NCBI RefSeq assembly: GCF_027533645.1
Contig: NZ_JAQAGY010000018.1
Span: 90,571-154,570 of the forward strand
Reading direction: 5' to 3'
From: Paenibacillus caseinilyticus
GTDB lineage: Bacteria > Bacillota > Bacilli > Paenibacillales > NBRC-103111
Length of the DNA stretch: 64,000 bases
Shown: positions 34,409 through 42,931 of the stretch, one piece after another
How positions within the stretch are numbered: the first letter of the stretch is position 1
Layout: the number at the start of each line of letters is the position of its first letter
Position numbers and translations under genes: made by a program
The notes under the pieces: model-generated
What the model saw: the letters and a program-made list of their open reading frames with translations, nothing else
Told to the model about the DNA's origin: nothing
Databases searched by the model: none

Positions 34409-34654
34409 CTAGCGATTGGCAGAACGGTCTTGCAGATATTTGATACCCGATACAACCGCCACTATAAAGCCAATACCTGCGATTACCAAACAAATAATAA
34501 ATGGAGCTGCGCTATGCGGTTCTAGAGACTCCTCGAATGTGGGGCGGGCTGGATTGGAGGTTATTTGAATATATAACCCTATTATTGCACTAAGTATCCA
34601 AACTGCTACCCCAATTACGGCTATAATAAGTGTCTTTGGTTTTCCCCTCATCAT
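34409..34654 (-). CDS. small two-helix membrane protein, unknown function
   Basis: An 81-residue protein I do not recognise. Two strongly hydrophobic segments (about residues 8-30, TLIIAVIGVAVWILSAIIGL, and 51-70, FIICLVIAGIGFIVAVVSGI) flank a polar, Pro/Ser/Glu-rich loop; the C-terminus is charged (KYLQDRSANR). AGGAGAGGTGAG a few bases before the ATG is a strong ribosome site and a terminator follows, so expression is likely. Base composition is AT-rich compared with its neighbours, which hints at acquisition or at a non-core gene. Confidence 0.7.
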   Translation of the reverse strand: MMRGKPKTLIIAVIGVAVWILSAIIGLYIQITSNPARPTFEESLEPHSAAPFIICLVIAGIGFIVAVVSGIKYLQDRSANR

Positions 34655-34791
34655 GGCTCACCTCTCCTAAAATTTGGTATTATGAATTAACGTGTGGATA
34701 ATTTTACACTTAATTACCTTAAATTCCAACTAAGAAGAAGAGGCCGCCCCGATCTGGCGTGCCATTTCTGATGCTCTAAAGCCCCATGCTT

Positions 34792-34842
34792 GACGCTTGT
34801 GCCCATCGGATTCTGATTCCGGTCGGCGCAGGCGTCTTTTTT
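34792..34842 (+). terminator. terminator or attenuator upstream of the second ABC operon
   Basis: GACGCTTGTGCC (34792-34803) pairs with GGCGCAGGCGTC (34825-34836) as a 12-bp stem with two G-U pairs, followed by six T residues. No + strand gene lies in the 620 bp before it, so it either ends the two-component transcript late or belongs to a short leader or small RNA. Confidence 0.75.
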
Positions 34843-34901
34843 GTGCTCCCCAGTACCCTAAAAAAGTAACGGAAATCGAAAAAATCTCGGATTTCTGCAA
34901 A

Positions 34902-34915
34902 AGAAAGCGTTTGCT
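34902..34915 (+). promoter_or_regulatory. candidate cre site of the second ABC operon
   Basis: AGAAAGCGTTTGCT differs from the cre consensus mainly at its outermost bases. It lies 60-70 bp before the first permease start, in the expected promoter region, so CcpA repression of the importer is plausible. Confidence 0.4.
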
Positions 34916-34975
34916 ACACTTACTCTACAAGGAACGGGACGGTACCTTCCGTTCATTCATTAGGGAAGGAGTAGT

Positions 34976-35899
34976 GTGCATTTGGACAATAAAGGAATCC
35001 CCCTCGGGAAGCTGATGCGAAGGGACAAAGCGCTGATTCTGATGTTTTTGCCGATATTCCTGTATTACTTTATCTTCTGCTACCTGCCCATGCCGGGCGT
35101 CCTGATCGCCTTCAAGAATTATACCCCAGGGCAGGGCATCTTCGGCGGGGACTGGGTGGGGCTCAAGTGGCTGCTCCAGTTTGTGAGCTCACGGTACTTC
35201 TGGCGGCTGCTGCGTAATACATTCCTGCTGGCCTTTTATCCGCTGGTCATCGGGTTCTCCATCCCCATCCTGTTCGCGATCTGCGTGGTGGAGATCAAGA
35301 ACGGGCTGTTCAAACGGTTCGCTCAGACGGTGACGTACCTGCCGCACTTCATCTCAACGGTGGTGATTGCCGGCATGATCATCAACTTCCTGTCGCCGAC
35401 GGACGGCATCGTGAACACCCTGCTCGCCAGCTTCGGGATGGAGCGGATCAACTTCATGATGGCGCCCGAGTGGTTCCGCACCATCTTCACAGCTTCGGGG
35501 ATCTGGCAGAGCTTCGGGTTCTCCTCGATCATCTACATTGCGGCGATCATGGGCATCGACCAGGAGATGTACGAATCGGGGCGCATCGACGGCGTGAACA
35601 AGTTCCAGGAGGTATGGCATCTTACGCTGCCGAGCCTGAAGCCGACGATCGTCATTCTGCTGCTGCTGTCCATCGGGAGCATCATGAGCGTCAATTTCGA
35701 GAAGGTGTATCTGCTCTACAACGGCGCGACCTACGAGACGGCGGACGTCATCTCGACCTACGTCTACCGGCAGGGCATCGAATCGCAGAATTTCGGCTTT
35801 GCCACAGCGGTGGGGTTGTTTAACTCGGTGATCTCGTTCGCCTTGGTATTCTTCGCCAACCGGTTGAGCCGGCGGGTGAACGATATGTCGCTGTGGTAG
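34976..35899 (+). CDS. ABC transporter permease, LplB type (second system)
   Basis: A 307-residue CUT1-like permease with six spans and the EAA loop (QEMYESGRIDGVNKFQEVWH). The start is GTG at 34976, four bases after GGAAGGAG, or TTG at 34982, ten bases after it; the latter has the better spacing. The partner permease follows after 30 bp. No sugar hydrolase is in this operon, so the substrate is unknown. The upstream YesNM pair is the likely regulator. The ATPase is encoded elsewhere. Confidence 0.92.
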   Translation: MHLDNKGIPLGKLMRRDKALILMFLPIFLYYFIFCYLPMPGVLIAFKNYTPGQGIFGGDWVGLKWLLQFVSSRYFWRLLRNTFLLAFYPLVIGFSIPILFAICVVEIKNGLFKRFAQTVTYLPHFISTVVIAGMIINFLSPTDGIVNTLLASFGMERINFMMAPEWFRTIFTASGIWQSFGFSSIIYIAAIMGIDQEMYESGRIDGVNKFQEVWHLTLPSLKPTIVILLLLSIGSIMSVNFEKVYLLYNGATYETADVISTYVYRQGIESQNFGFATAVGLFNSVISFALVFFANRLSRRVNDMSLW

Positions 35900-35929
35900 A
35901 AGCGAAGAGGAAGGAGGTGGAATGCGGTT

Positions 35930-36811
35930 ATGCAAAAATCATGGGTTGATCAAAGCTTCTATGTCGTGGTGTATGCGCTGACGCTTCTGGCGGTTGTCGT
36001 CACCTTATACCCGTTCATCTATGTAGTGAGCGTCTCGCTGAGCTCGGTGGAGGCGATCGATAAGAAGCTGGTCACGCTGTTCCCGGTCGACTTCAGCCTG
36101 AGCGGCTACCGGATGGTGCTGCAGTATCCCGACCTGTGGCGGGCCTATTACAACACGATCTGGTATACCGCCGTCGGTACGGTGTTCAATATCGTCGCGA
36201 CGTGTCTGGCTGCTTATCCGCTGTCCAGGAAGCGGTTTTTCCTCAGACGCAAGCTCAATTTCTATATCGCGTTCACGATGTATTTCTCCGGCGGGCTCAT
36301 CCCGCTCTACATGGTGATCACCGAGCTTGGCCTGTATAACACCCGGTGGGCGATGGTGCTTCCGGTGCTTGTCAGCACGTTCAACGTCATGATCCTGCGC
36401 TCGGCCTTCGAGAATATCCCGAACGAGATATTCGAGAGCGCCAGCATGGACGGAGCCCGGGAATTCACGCTCCTGTTCCGGCTTGCGATTCCTCTGACGA
36501 AGCCGACGCTTGCTGTGCTCACGCTGTATTATGCCGTGGCGCACTGGAATGACTTCTTCAACGCGCTGCTGTATCTGGGCAAGCAGGAGCTGCAGCCACT
36601 GCAGATCTTCCTGCGGCGGGTGCTCATTATGGCCTCGCCGGAGGTGCTGCAGAAGATGGGCGGGGAGACGGCCGCCACGTCCCTTGCCGTCTCGACGCTG
36701 CAGGTGCGGTATGTGGCGATTGTCGTGAGCATTCTGCCGATTATCACGATTTATCCGTTTATTCAGAAGTATTTTGTGAAGGGGATTACGCTGGGGGCGG
36801 TCAAAGGGTGA
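35930..36811 (+). CDS. ABC transporter permease, YtcP/LplC type (second system)
   Basis: A 293-residue permease with six spans, EAA loop (PNEIFESASMDGAREFTLLF) and the family ending KYFVKGITLGAVKG. An AAGGAGGTGG ribosome site precedes the ATG. It pairs with the preceding permease. A 276-bp gap holding two long hairpin repeats separates it from the binding-protein gene. Confidence 0.93.
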   Translation: MQKSWVDQSFYVVVYALTLLAVVVTLYPFIYVVSVSLSSVEAIDKKLVTLFPVDFSLSGYRMVLQYPDLWRAYYNTIWYTAVGTVFNIVATCLAAYPLSRKRFFLRRKLNFYIAFTMYFSGGLIPLYMVITELGLYNTRWAMVLPVLVSTFNVMILRSAFENIPNEIFESASMDGAREFTLLFRLAIPLTKPTLAVLTLYYAVAHWNDFFNALLYLGKQELQPLQIFLRRVLIMASPEVLQKMGGETAATSLAVSTLQVRYVAIVVSILPIITIYPFIQKYFVKGITLGAVKG

Positions 36812-36814
36812 CTC

Positions 36815-36874
36815 AATATGTCATTTTGCGCTCCGTTGAGCTTCGCTCAAAGGTCGCTCTCAAAATGACATATT
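36815..36874. repeat. hairpin repeat copy 1 with extended arms
   Basis: The 47-bp unit at 36822-36868 is identical to the copy at 36969-37015. Each unit has an inner perfect hairpin (TTGAGC/GCTCAA around TTC) and outer ATTTTG/CAAAAT arms. In copy 1 the outer arms extend to AATATGTCATTTTG (36815-36828) paired with CAAAATGACATATT (36861-36874). Between the copies, AAAAAAGCAAAACCTC also occurs twice, about 31 bp apart. Confidence 0.85.
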
Positions 36875-36968
36875 TTCGCCGGCAAGGGGGAGAAAAAAGC
36901 AAAACCTCCAACAGCCAAACATAAAAAAGCAAAACCTCTAAAACACTCAAACATTGAACCACAACGCA

Positions 36969-37015
36969 CATTTTGCGCTCCGTTGAGCTTCGCTCAAAGG
37001 TCGCTCTCAAAATGA
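36969..37015. repeat. hairpin repeat copy 2
   Basis: A base-for-base copy of the unit at 36822-36868, 147 bp downstream, in the same orientation. It lies 70 bp before the binding-protein start. REP-like elements in such places can protect or process mRNA so that the binding protein is made in excess of its permeases; here that role is inferred. Confidence 0.85.
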
Positions 37016-37087
37016 GGGCTTCAAAAGACAAAATAGCAAAAACCATACAGTAAAACACCTAATAGACAAGAACAGGGAGGCAAAAAA

Positions 37088-38713
37088 ATGAACCAAAAGA
37101 CAAAGGCGAAAAGCATGGCCAAGCCAGTGCTGGTGACAGGCTTGGCTGCGGTGCTGGCGGCGGGGTGTACCGGCACCGGAGGAGCTCCAGCGGGCGGAGG
37201 GGAGACGGCGGGCACGCAGGGAGGGACCCGTTCGGCTTCGCCGAGCTTCAACTATTCGGGGGCGGGACCGGTGACGGATAAGCCGGCGTCGCTGAAGGTT
37301 CTGGCGACCAACGCGTGGAGCAACAACGTGGATCTGACGAATGCCCCGATCGTGCAGGAAGTGACGAAGCGGGCGGGGGTGACCGTGAATTGGGAGCTGA
37401 TCCCGCCGACAACCTACCAGGACGCGATCAGCCCGCGGCTCGCGGCGGGGGCGGATCTGCCGGACATCGTCTACCTGCTCGACCAGGATCAGACGATGAA
37501 GAACATCCAGGGCGGCCTGTTCAAGCCGCTCAACGAGTACATCGATAAGTACGGCGTCAATATCAAGAAGCTGTTCGAGAAATACCCGGAGCTGAAGGCG
37601 AGCCTCACGACCCCGGACGGCAAGATCTATTACATCCCGCAGCTCGCGGTCACCAAAAATTACATGCCTACGTTCATGGTTAATATGCGCTGGCTGGATA
37701 AGCTGGGGCTGAAGGAGCCGACGACGCTGGATGAGTTCACGGAGATGCTCCGGAAGATGAAGTCCGGCGATCCGAACGGCAACGGCAAGCCCGACGAGAT
37801 TCCGTTCTCCGTGCAGCCGAAGCTGCTCGCGAGTGCTTTTGGACCCGTATTCGGCATGGATCTCGCCAACAGCTTCTATACCGATAAGGACGGCAAGGTG
37901 CACTATGCTTACTACGAGCCGGCTTACAAGGAATACCTCGCCTACCTGAACGGGCTGTACAAGGAAGGATTGCTCGAGCAGGACTTCGCCTCGACGACGT
38001 CGGACCAGATTACCTCGAAGTTCTCGCAGAACATCACGGGAGTTACGTTCAACTTCAGCTACTACACTTCGATGGTGTACAGCAAGCTCTTCAAGGACTA
38101 CGATCCGAACACGCCGCTGATTAAGGGCATTGCCCCGCTCAAAGGACCGCACGGCGACCAGTTCTATATGGGGCGCAATCCGATTACCGGGGTATTCGGG
38201 ATCTCGAAGAACGCGGCCGACCCGGAGCTTGCGTTCCGGTTCCTCGACTATGCGAGCAGCGAGGAGGCCAAGGAGATCTATGCGTGGGGACTCAAGGGAG
38301 AGACGTATGAGGTGGTCGACGGCAAGAAGCAGTTTACCGAGAAAGGGAAGGACAATGATTTTATCCAGAAATTCGGTATTAACCCGGTGAACCTGCCGAT
38401 CGAGCAGTCGGTGGAATCCACGGATGTGCTTGTGGCCCCTTGGCATGCCAAGATTGACAAGGAGATGGAGAAGTACATCAAGCCGCCGTTCCCGTTCGTG
38501 TACGCGCTGCCGGAAGAGGCGGGCACCGAGAATACGGTCATGCCGGATATCACCACCTACGTCAATGAGATGAATATCAAGTTCATCACCGGCAAGGAAA
38601 GCCTCGATAACTTCGACGCTTATCTCAAGGCGCTGAAGGGAATGGGCGTGGAGGACGTCATCAAGGGAAGACAGGCGCAGTACGACCGCTACCAGGCGGC
38701 GGGCAAGAAGTAA
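37088..38713 (+). CDS. extracellular solute-binding lipoprotein (second ABC system)
   Basis: A 541-residue lipoprotein. The signal ends in the lipobox LAAGC (Cys27) and is followed by a Gly/Thr/Ala-rich tether. The body is the YtcQ/LplA-type sugar-binding fold, with NMRWLDKLGLKEPTTLDEFT and the calcium-loop-like SGDPNGNGKPDEIPF. GGGAGG is nine bases before the ATG. It follows its two permeases in the same operon but is separated from them by a duplicated hairpin repeat. Confidence 0.93.
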   Translation: MNQKTKAKSMAKPVLVTGLAAVLAAGCTGTGGAPAGGGETAGTQGGTRSASPSFNYSGAGPVTDKPASLKVLATNAWSNNVDLTNAPIVQEVTKRAGVTVNWELIPPTTYQDAISPRLAAGADLPDIVYLLDQDQTMKNIQGGLFKPLNEYIDKYGVNIKKLFEKYPELKASLTTPDGKIYYIPQLAVTKNYMPTFMVNMRWLDKLGLKEPTTLDEFTEMLRKMKSGDPNGNGKPDEIPFSVQPKLLASAFGPVFGMDLANSFYTDKDGKVHYAYYEPAYKEYLAYLNGLYKEGLLEQDFASTTSDQITSKFSQNITGVTFNFSYYTSMVYSKLFKDYDPNTPLIKGIAPLKGPHGDQFYMGRNPITGVFGISKNAADPELAFRFLDYASSEEAKEIYAWGLKGETYEVVDGKKQFTEKGKDNDFIQKFGINPVNLPIEQSVESTDVLVAPWHAKIDKEMEKYIKPPFPFVYALPEEAGTENTVMPDITTYVNEMNIKFITGKESLDNFDAYLKALKGMGVEDVIKGRQAQYDRYQAAGKK

Positions 38714-38790
38714 TTACCAGAATGCCTAGGGACTGTCTGAACGCAAATGGTTGATGCAGGAGGGACAGTACCTAATAATCAGGGTCATCG

Positions 38791-38825
38791 CACAGCAGTA
38801 CTCCTAGGGGGCTGCTGTGTTTGTC
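38791..38825 (+). terminator. terminator after the second ABC operon
   Basis: CACAGCAG (38791-38798) and CTGCTGTG (38812-38819) form a perfect 8-bp stem with a 13-base loop, followed by the modest T run TTTGT. It lies about 80 bp after the binding-protein stop. Confidence 0.55.
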
Positions 38826-38940
38826 ATTGCGCCGAGCGGAGCCGAGGGACACCGGATGCGACGAGAAAGTAGAATTGTGTATCACCGCGGGGAGCGATTG
38901 AGGTACAATCGGGAGAAGAGCCAGAGGTCTTGCGCATCGT

Positions 38941-38969
38941 TTGACGACACTGTTGTATCCGTTTACAAG
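38941..38969 (+). promoter_or_regulatory. possible promoter of the membrane-anchored binding-protein gene
   Basis: TTGACG (38941-38946) and TACAAG (38964-38969) are 17 bp apart. The transcript would start almost at the ribosome site GAGGGAGG (38974-38981), which is unusually tight, so confidence is limited. Confidence 0.4.
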
Positions 38970-38989
38970 CGACGAGGGAGGAAGCGCCA

Positions 38990-40555
38990 TTGACAAAGAA
39001 AATCTACGCTCCGCTCGTGCTTCTGCTCGCCATGCTGCTTGCTGCAGCGGGAATGCTCCTCCTCGTTCGCCATCTCTCCCGGTCGGAGAGTTCCGGACAG
39101 GCGTCTTCCCGGCAGGCAGCCGAAGGCCATACGATCGAGCCGGCGGTGCTGAAGATGGTCTTCCCGCTGGAGCGGCCTGCGAACGAGACCGAGGTCATCC
39201 GTGCCGTCGAAGCCAAGCTGGCGCGGGACGGTCTCCCCTTGAAGCTGGAGATCACCTACATTCCGTACGCCCAGTACTGGAACAAAATATGGCTGCTTGC
39301 CGCCAGCGGGGAACCGTACGATCTCGTGGTGACGGCTTATTCGAATATACCGGATCTCGTGGCGAAGAAGGTGCTTGCCCCGCTGGATGAGGCGCTCGCC
39401 GGCTATGGCCCCAGTCTGGTGAAGAACACGCCGGCTTACGCCTTCAAGGGAGTGACGGTGAACGGCCGTATCTACGGGATCCCGCGGGTGATGCCGATGG
39501 CGGAGTTCCAGAGCTTCCTTCAGATCCGGGGCGATCTGCGGAAGAAGTACGGCCTGCCGGAGATCCGCACCATCGCGGACATGGATGCCTATCTCGCAGC
39601 GGTGTCGAAGCAGGAGAAGGATATCGTCCCTTACTATTATGATACGGGCAAGTTTCTGCTGCGCGAATACGGCAATGCGGCGTTCCTAGCCGGGGGCTTC
39701 TTCAATTCTCCGGTCTATATCGATCCGGCCGATCCGCAGCTGCTGGTCAGGAATACCTACGAATCCGACAGGTTCAAGGATATTATGGTGAAGATGCACG
39801 AGTGGCAGGCCAAAGGCTATGCGCCTTATCCGCCTTCCGTAACCTCGCAGTTCCCTGATCCTGAGGAAGCCTTCCTTTCGGGGCGGGTGGCCGCGACATG
39901 GAGCGTGGTCATGAAGCAGACGGAGCGGATTGATGCCTTCAAAGCGGCTCATCCGGAAGGCGAGCTCGAGAACGTGTATCTTCACCCGGAGAAGCCGAGG
40001 TATCTCTTCACGGCGGCAGATAACATTCTGTCCGTCCTGTCCACCAGCGCGCATGTGAAGGAGTCGGTGGCCTTCGTGAATTGGCTGAGGAGCAGCCAGG
40101 AGAACTTCGATCTTTTTACTTATGGGATTGAAGGGATTCATTATAAGCTGAAGGACGGAGCCCTGTCCTATGAAGGGATTCCGCCTGAGCGACGCTATAC
40201 GCCGGTCCACTGGGCCTGGGACGATATCCGGTATGCCCGGTTCAGCGAGCACATCTCACCGGAATACGCGGCGGCGCTGAGAAGCTGGGATGACGATGCC
40301 GTGCTCTCGCCCACCCTGGGCTTCGTACCGGACCTCGCGCCCGTCAAATCCGAAATGGCCCAGCTTCAGGTCATCACCGCGGAATATCTGCCGCAGCTCT
40401 ACGATGCGGGGGTCGACTGGGAGCCTACGATGAGCGCTTTCCGTGCCAAGCTCAAGGATGCGGGCATCGACCATGTGGTGGTGGAGATCCAGGAGCAGTT
40501 TGACCGGTTCCGGCAAGGAGGCGGCGGTGCCCCCGGCATCCCGGCCGATTCATGA
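38990..40555 (+). CDS. membrane-anchored solute-binding-like protein
   Basis: A 521-residue protein with the fold of an extracellular sugar-binding protein (SGEPYDLVVTAYSN, FLQIRGDLRKKYGLPEIRT). Unlike the other binding proteins here it has no lipobox Cys: the N-terminal helix PLVLLLAMLLAAAGMLLLV runs into Arg-His, so it is either a plain membrane anchor or a non-lipidated signal. TTG start eight bases after GAGGGAGG. It has its own promoter region, lies after a terminator, and has no permease partner. It may assist the preceding importer or present ligand to the YesM sensor; this is inference. Confidence 0.8.
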   Translation: MTKKIYAPLVLLLAMLLAAAGMLLLVRHLSRSESSGQASSRQAAEGHTIEPAVLKMVFPLERPANETEVIRAVEAKLARDGLPLKLEITYIPYAQYWNKIWLLAASGEPYDLVVTAYSNIPDLVAKKVLAPLDEALAGYGPSLVKNTPAYAFKGVTVNGRIYGIPRVMPMAEFQSFLQIRGDLRKKYGLPEIRTIADMDAYLAAVSKQEKDIVPYYYDTGKFLLREYGNAAFLAGGFFNSPVYIDPADPQLLVRNTYESDRFKDIMVKMHEWQAKGYAPYPPSVTSQFPDPEEAFLSGRVAATWSVVMKQTERIDAFKAAHPEGELENVYLHPEKPRYLFTAADNILSVLSTSAHVKESVAFVNWLRSSQENFDLFTYGIEGIHYKLKDGALSYEGIPPERRYTPVHWAWDDIRYARFSEHISPEYAAALRSWDDDAVLSPTLGFVPDLAPVKSEMAQLQVITAEYLPQLYDAGVDWEPTMSAFRAKLKDAGIDHVVVEIQEQFDRFRQGGGGAPGIPADS

Positions 40556-40652
40556 TCCGGCGCATGAAGACGAAGAGCTCCGGCAGACGGGCAGTCTGCG
40601 CAAGAAACCATAGGGGAGGAGGCAGCATTACGGCTGGCGAATCTCTGAGTAA

Positions 40653-41918
40653 CTAGGCACGGCGCACAATCTCTTGAACCGCCAGCTTGGCGCTGGACAT
40701 GGCCCCGTCCGCTAACCGGCCTTCCCGGCCGACCCAGTCCCCCGCCACATACAATCCGCCAATCTCAGGAACAACGGGACCGGGCGCCGGGCCGTCTCCT
40801 TGGTGACGGATAGAACGCCAGTCGTGTGCAACCAGGATCTTCGGCAGAAACCGCTTGGCGGTGACCTCCTCCTCCCAGCCGGGCTGAAGGAGATCAAGCA
40901 GGCCGTGCAGCTCCTGCTCATTCGCTTTGGCATTGATCGGGTCACCGGGATCGAGGTACTTCATGAGATGAAGCACCTGTGCACCGTTGTCGCTCAGCTT
41001 GACCGATACCGAGTGGTTGGAGTAATAATAGGGCTCCCCAAGGCCCAGAGCAAATATGTGTTCGGGGTGCGGCGGGTTCATCAACGCCACATCCAGACAG
41101 GCGGCATACAGGGGACGGCAGGCGTCCCGCCATTGGCCGAGCGACATAGCCTCCGAGCCATCGACGAGCCGGCAGGCTTCATTCGGTCCCGCCGCCAGGA
41201 TGACGGAGGAGGCCTCGATCGCCGTACCATCGGATAAGCGCACCCCTGTAACGGAGTCTTCACTGGCCAGAATCCGGTCCGCCCGGCGGCTGGATAGGAT
41301 CGTTGCCCCTGCTTGGGAGGCTTCGCTGCGCAGCTTCTCGACGACGGTATGCCATCCGCCTTCCACATATCTGACCCCTTGCCCTGCAAGCTGTCCCTGC
41401 CTGACCGCGAATCCGCAGCTTAATGAGCTCATATCGCTGCAGAAGGACCACTGTCTGCACATCGCTTGGAAGAGGAGACGCACCCGTTCATACCGAATGT
41501 GGATGTTCGACCATTCCTGAACGCTCAGGGAGGCGATCGACTCCGTATCGATCCTGCCCAATCCGCCCATGAGCCCAGTCCACTCTTCATTTTCTTCTGA
41601 GGTGAGATCGCCAGGGACGTGTATGAGCTGTCCCTGCGAGATGCCGATCAATCCCTTTTTGGAAGCGTAGCCGCCTTCGGGAAGACAATCCAGCTCCCTC
41701 AGAATGCGGAGAGCGGCGCCGCCTTCATACATGGCGTGAGGGCCGAGATTGAACTTGGCACCGTTCATGTCCGTCGTTTGGGCAAGTCCGCCCAAGTTTT
41801 TCGCTTTCTCGAGCAGCATCACGGATTGCCCCGCCCTGGCCAGAAAGACGGCTGCCGTCAGACCGGTCAGGCCTCCGCCAATCACAATAGAATCATATCG
41901 GGTGTTTGTCTGTTCCAT
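40653..41918 (-). CDS. FAD-dependent oxidoreductase of the phytoene-desaturase/amine-oxidase type
   Basis: A 421-residue flavoprotein. The N-terminal Rossmann motif YDSIVIGGGLTGLTAAVFLA with the following LLEKAKNLGGLAQT is typical of CrtI-like and protoporphyrinogen-oxidase-like enzymes, and GGLYVAGDWVG near the C-terminus is the conserved second FAD contact. The substrate is unknown. The frame extends to 41963, but GGAGG eight bases before the ATG at 41918 fixes the start. It is divergent from the ArsR-SRPBCC regulator, and the two may share regulation through the dyads between them. Confidence 0.88.
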   Translation of the reverse strand: MEQTNTRYDSIVIGGGLTGLTAAVFLARAGQSVMLLEKAKNLGGLAQTTDMNGAKFNLGPHAMYEGGAALRILRELDCLPEGGYASKKGLIGISQGQLIHVPGDLTSEENEEWTGLMGGLGRIDTESIASLSVQEWSNIHIRYERVRLLFQAMCRQWSFCSDMSSLSCGFAVRQGQLAGQGVRYVEGGWHTVVEKLRSEASQAGATILSSRRADRILASEDSVTGVRLSDGTAIEASSVILAAGPNEACRLVDGSEAMSLGQWRDACRPLYAACLDVALMNPPHPEHIFALGLGEPYYYSNHSVSVKLSDNGAQVLHLMKYLDPGDPINAKANEQELHGLLDLLQPGWEEEVTAKRFLPKILVAHDWRSIRHQGDGPAPGPVVPEIGGLYVAGDWVGREGRLADGAMSSAKLAVQEIVRRA

Positions 41919-41956
41919 AGTCCATACCTCCAGTGAACTTGGTATGCCGCGGCCGG

Positions 41957-42028
41957 ATGACAAGCAATCCGGAATGCGTTATAATGTGACTGCAAGGTCA
42001 CTTTTAATATATGTTACCAAATGGTAAC
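41957..42028 (+). promoter_or_regulatory. promoter and two operator-like dyads of the ArsR-SRPBCC gene
   Basis: ATGACA (41957-41962) and TATAAT (41980-41985) are 17 bp apart. At the start point lies the dyad GTGAC-N6-GTCAC (41986-42001), and 12 bases later a second dyad, GTTACC-AAAT-GGTAAC (42013-42028). ArsR proteins bind short dyads like these to block their own promoter. Confidence 0.65.
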
Positions 42029-42074
42029 TTGTCAATGCTCATTTGTTTTATTTTCTGAAGGGGAGACGGGACGG

Positions 42075-42845
42075 TTGGAACTCGATATTTTTAAGGCATT
42101 ATCCGATCCAAGCCGCCGGAAGCTGCTGGACCTCTTATATCAATCCGACGGACGCACGCTGAGTGAGTTGTGCACACACCTGGAGATGACCCGTTTCGGC
42201 GTCATGAAGCATTTGAATATTCTGGAAGAAGCGGACCTCATCCTAACGAGAAAAGTCGGCAGGGAGAAACTGCACTATCTGAACGCAGTGCCCATCCGTG
42301 AAATGTATGACCGCTGGGTTAGCAAGTATACCGAACCGTGGGTATCCGCTTTGACGCAATTGAAAATGAATGTGGAGAGTGAAGCCATGCTGGAGCACAA
42401 ACCCAAACATATCCATCGGATCGCAATCAAGTCTGCACCCGAACACATTTGGAGAGCCATTACGGACCCTTCCATGACGGCAAAATTCTGGTACAATGGT
42501 TCCATCCGCGCGGCGCAATGGAAGGCGGGAGGCGGATATGAGATCTGGAGTCCCGAAGGGAAGATGCAGGCAAAAGGAGAGCTTCTGGTAGTGGAGCCTC
42601 CCCATAAGCTGGTCATGTCCTGGCAGCTGCTGTCTTTGCCCGATACGGCAGAGGAGGGGCCGTCCCGTCTCACATGGGACATCGTCCCGCATAGCGACAT
42701 TGCGGGTGTCACGCTCGTGACGGTGACGCACGACGAATATGCCCATGCACCGAACACATCGCGGGTCCTTGAGGGCGGATTGCCCGTCATATTGTCGGGA
42801 CTCAAGACATGGCTTGAAACAGGGAAAACATTGTCCGAGGCATAA
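42075..42845 (+). CDS. ArsR-type HTH fused to SRPBCC (AHSA1) domain
   Basis: A 256-residue two-domain regulator. Residues 1-90 are an ArsR-like winged HTH (DIFKALSDPSRRKLLDLLYQ, TRFGVMKHLNILEEADLI) without an obvious metal-binding Cys pair. Residues about 110-250 form a START/AHSA1-like ligand pocket (IHRIAIKSAPEHIWRAITDP, FWYNGSI, WQLLSLPD). Such fusions probably sense a hydrophobic ligand, but none is assigned here. The ATG at 42021 lies inside an operator dyad and has no ribosome site, so TTG at 42075, nine bases after GGGGAG, is preferred. A DinB-family gene follows 86 bp downstream. Confidence 0.88.
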   Translation: MELDIFKALSDPSRRKLLDLLYQSDGRTLSELCTHLEMTRFGVMKHLNILEEADLILTRKVGREKLHYLNAVPIREMYDRWVSKYTEPWVSALTQLKMNVESEAMLEHKPKHIHRIAIKSAPEHIWRAITDPSMTAKFWYNGSIRAAQWKAGGGYEIWSPEGKMQAKGELLVVEPPHKLVMSWQLLSLPDTAEEGPSRLTWDIVPHSDIAGVTLVTVTHDEYAHAPNTSRVLEGGLPVILSGLKTWLETGKTLSEA

Positions 42846-42931
42846 GGGCAAGCAGAGACTTGGACTTTCCATGCCGGCACAATCATGCATGAACGGTACT
42901 CGTGTATCGTCACGAATAGGAGAGGTACACA

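Noticed and set aside
36800..37020. CRISPR array suggested by repeated 47-bp units
   Set aside because: Only two copies, palindromic over their whole length, with a 100-bp spacer and no cas genes nearby.
37007..38446. 479-codon minus-strand frame opposite the second binding-protein gene
   Set aside because: No start context and no domains; it mirrors the codon bias of the real gene.
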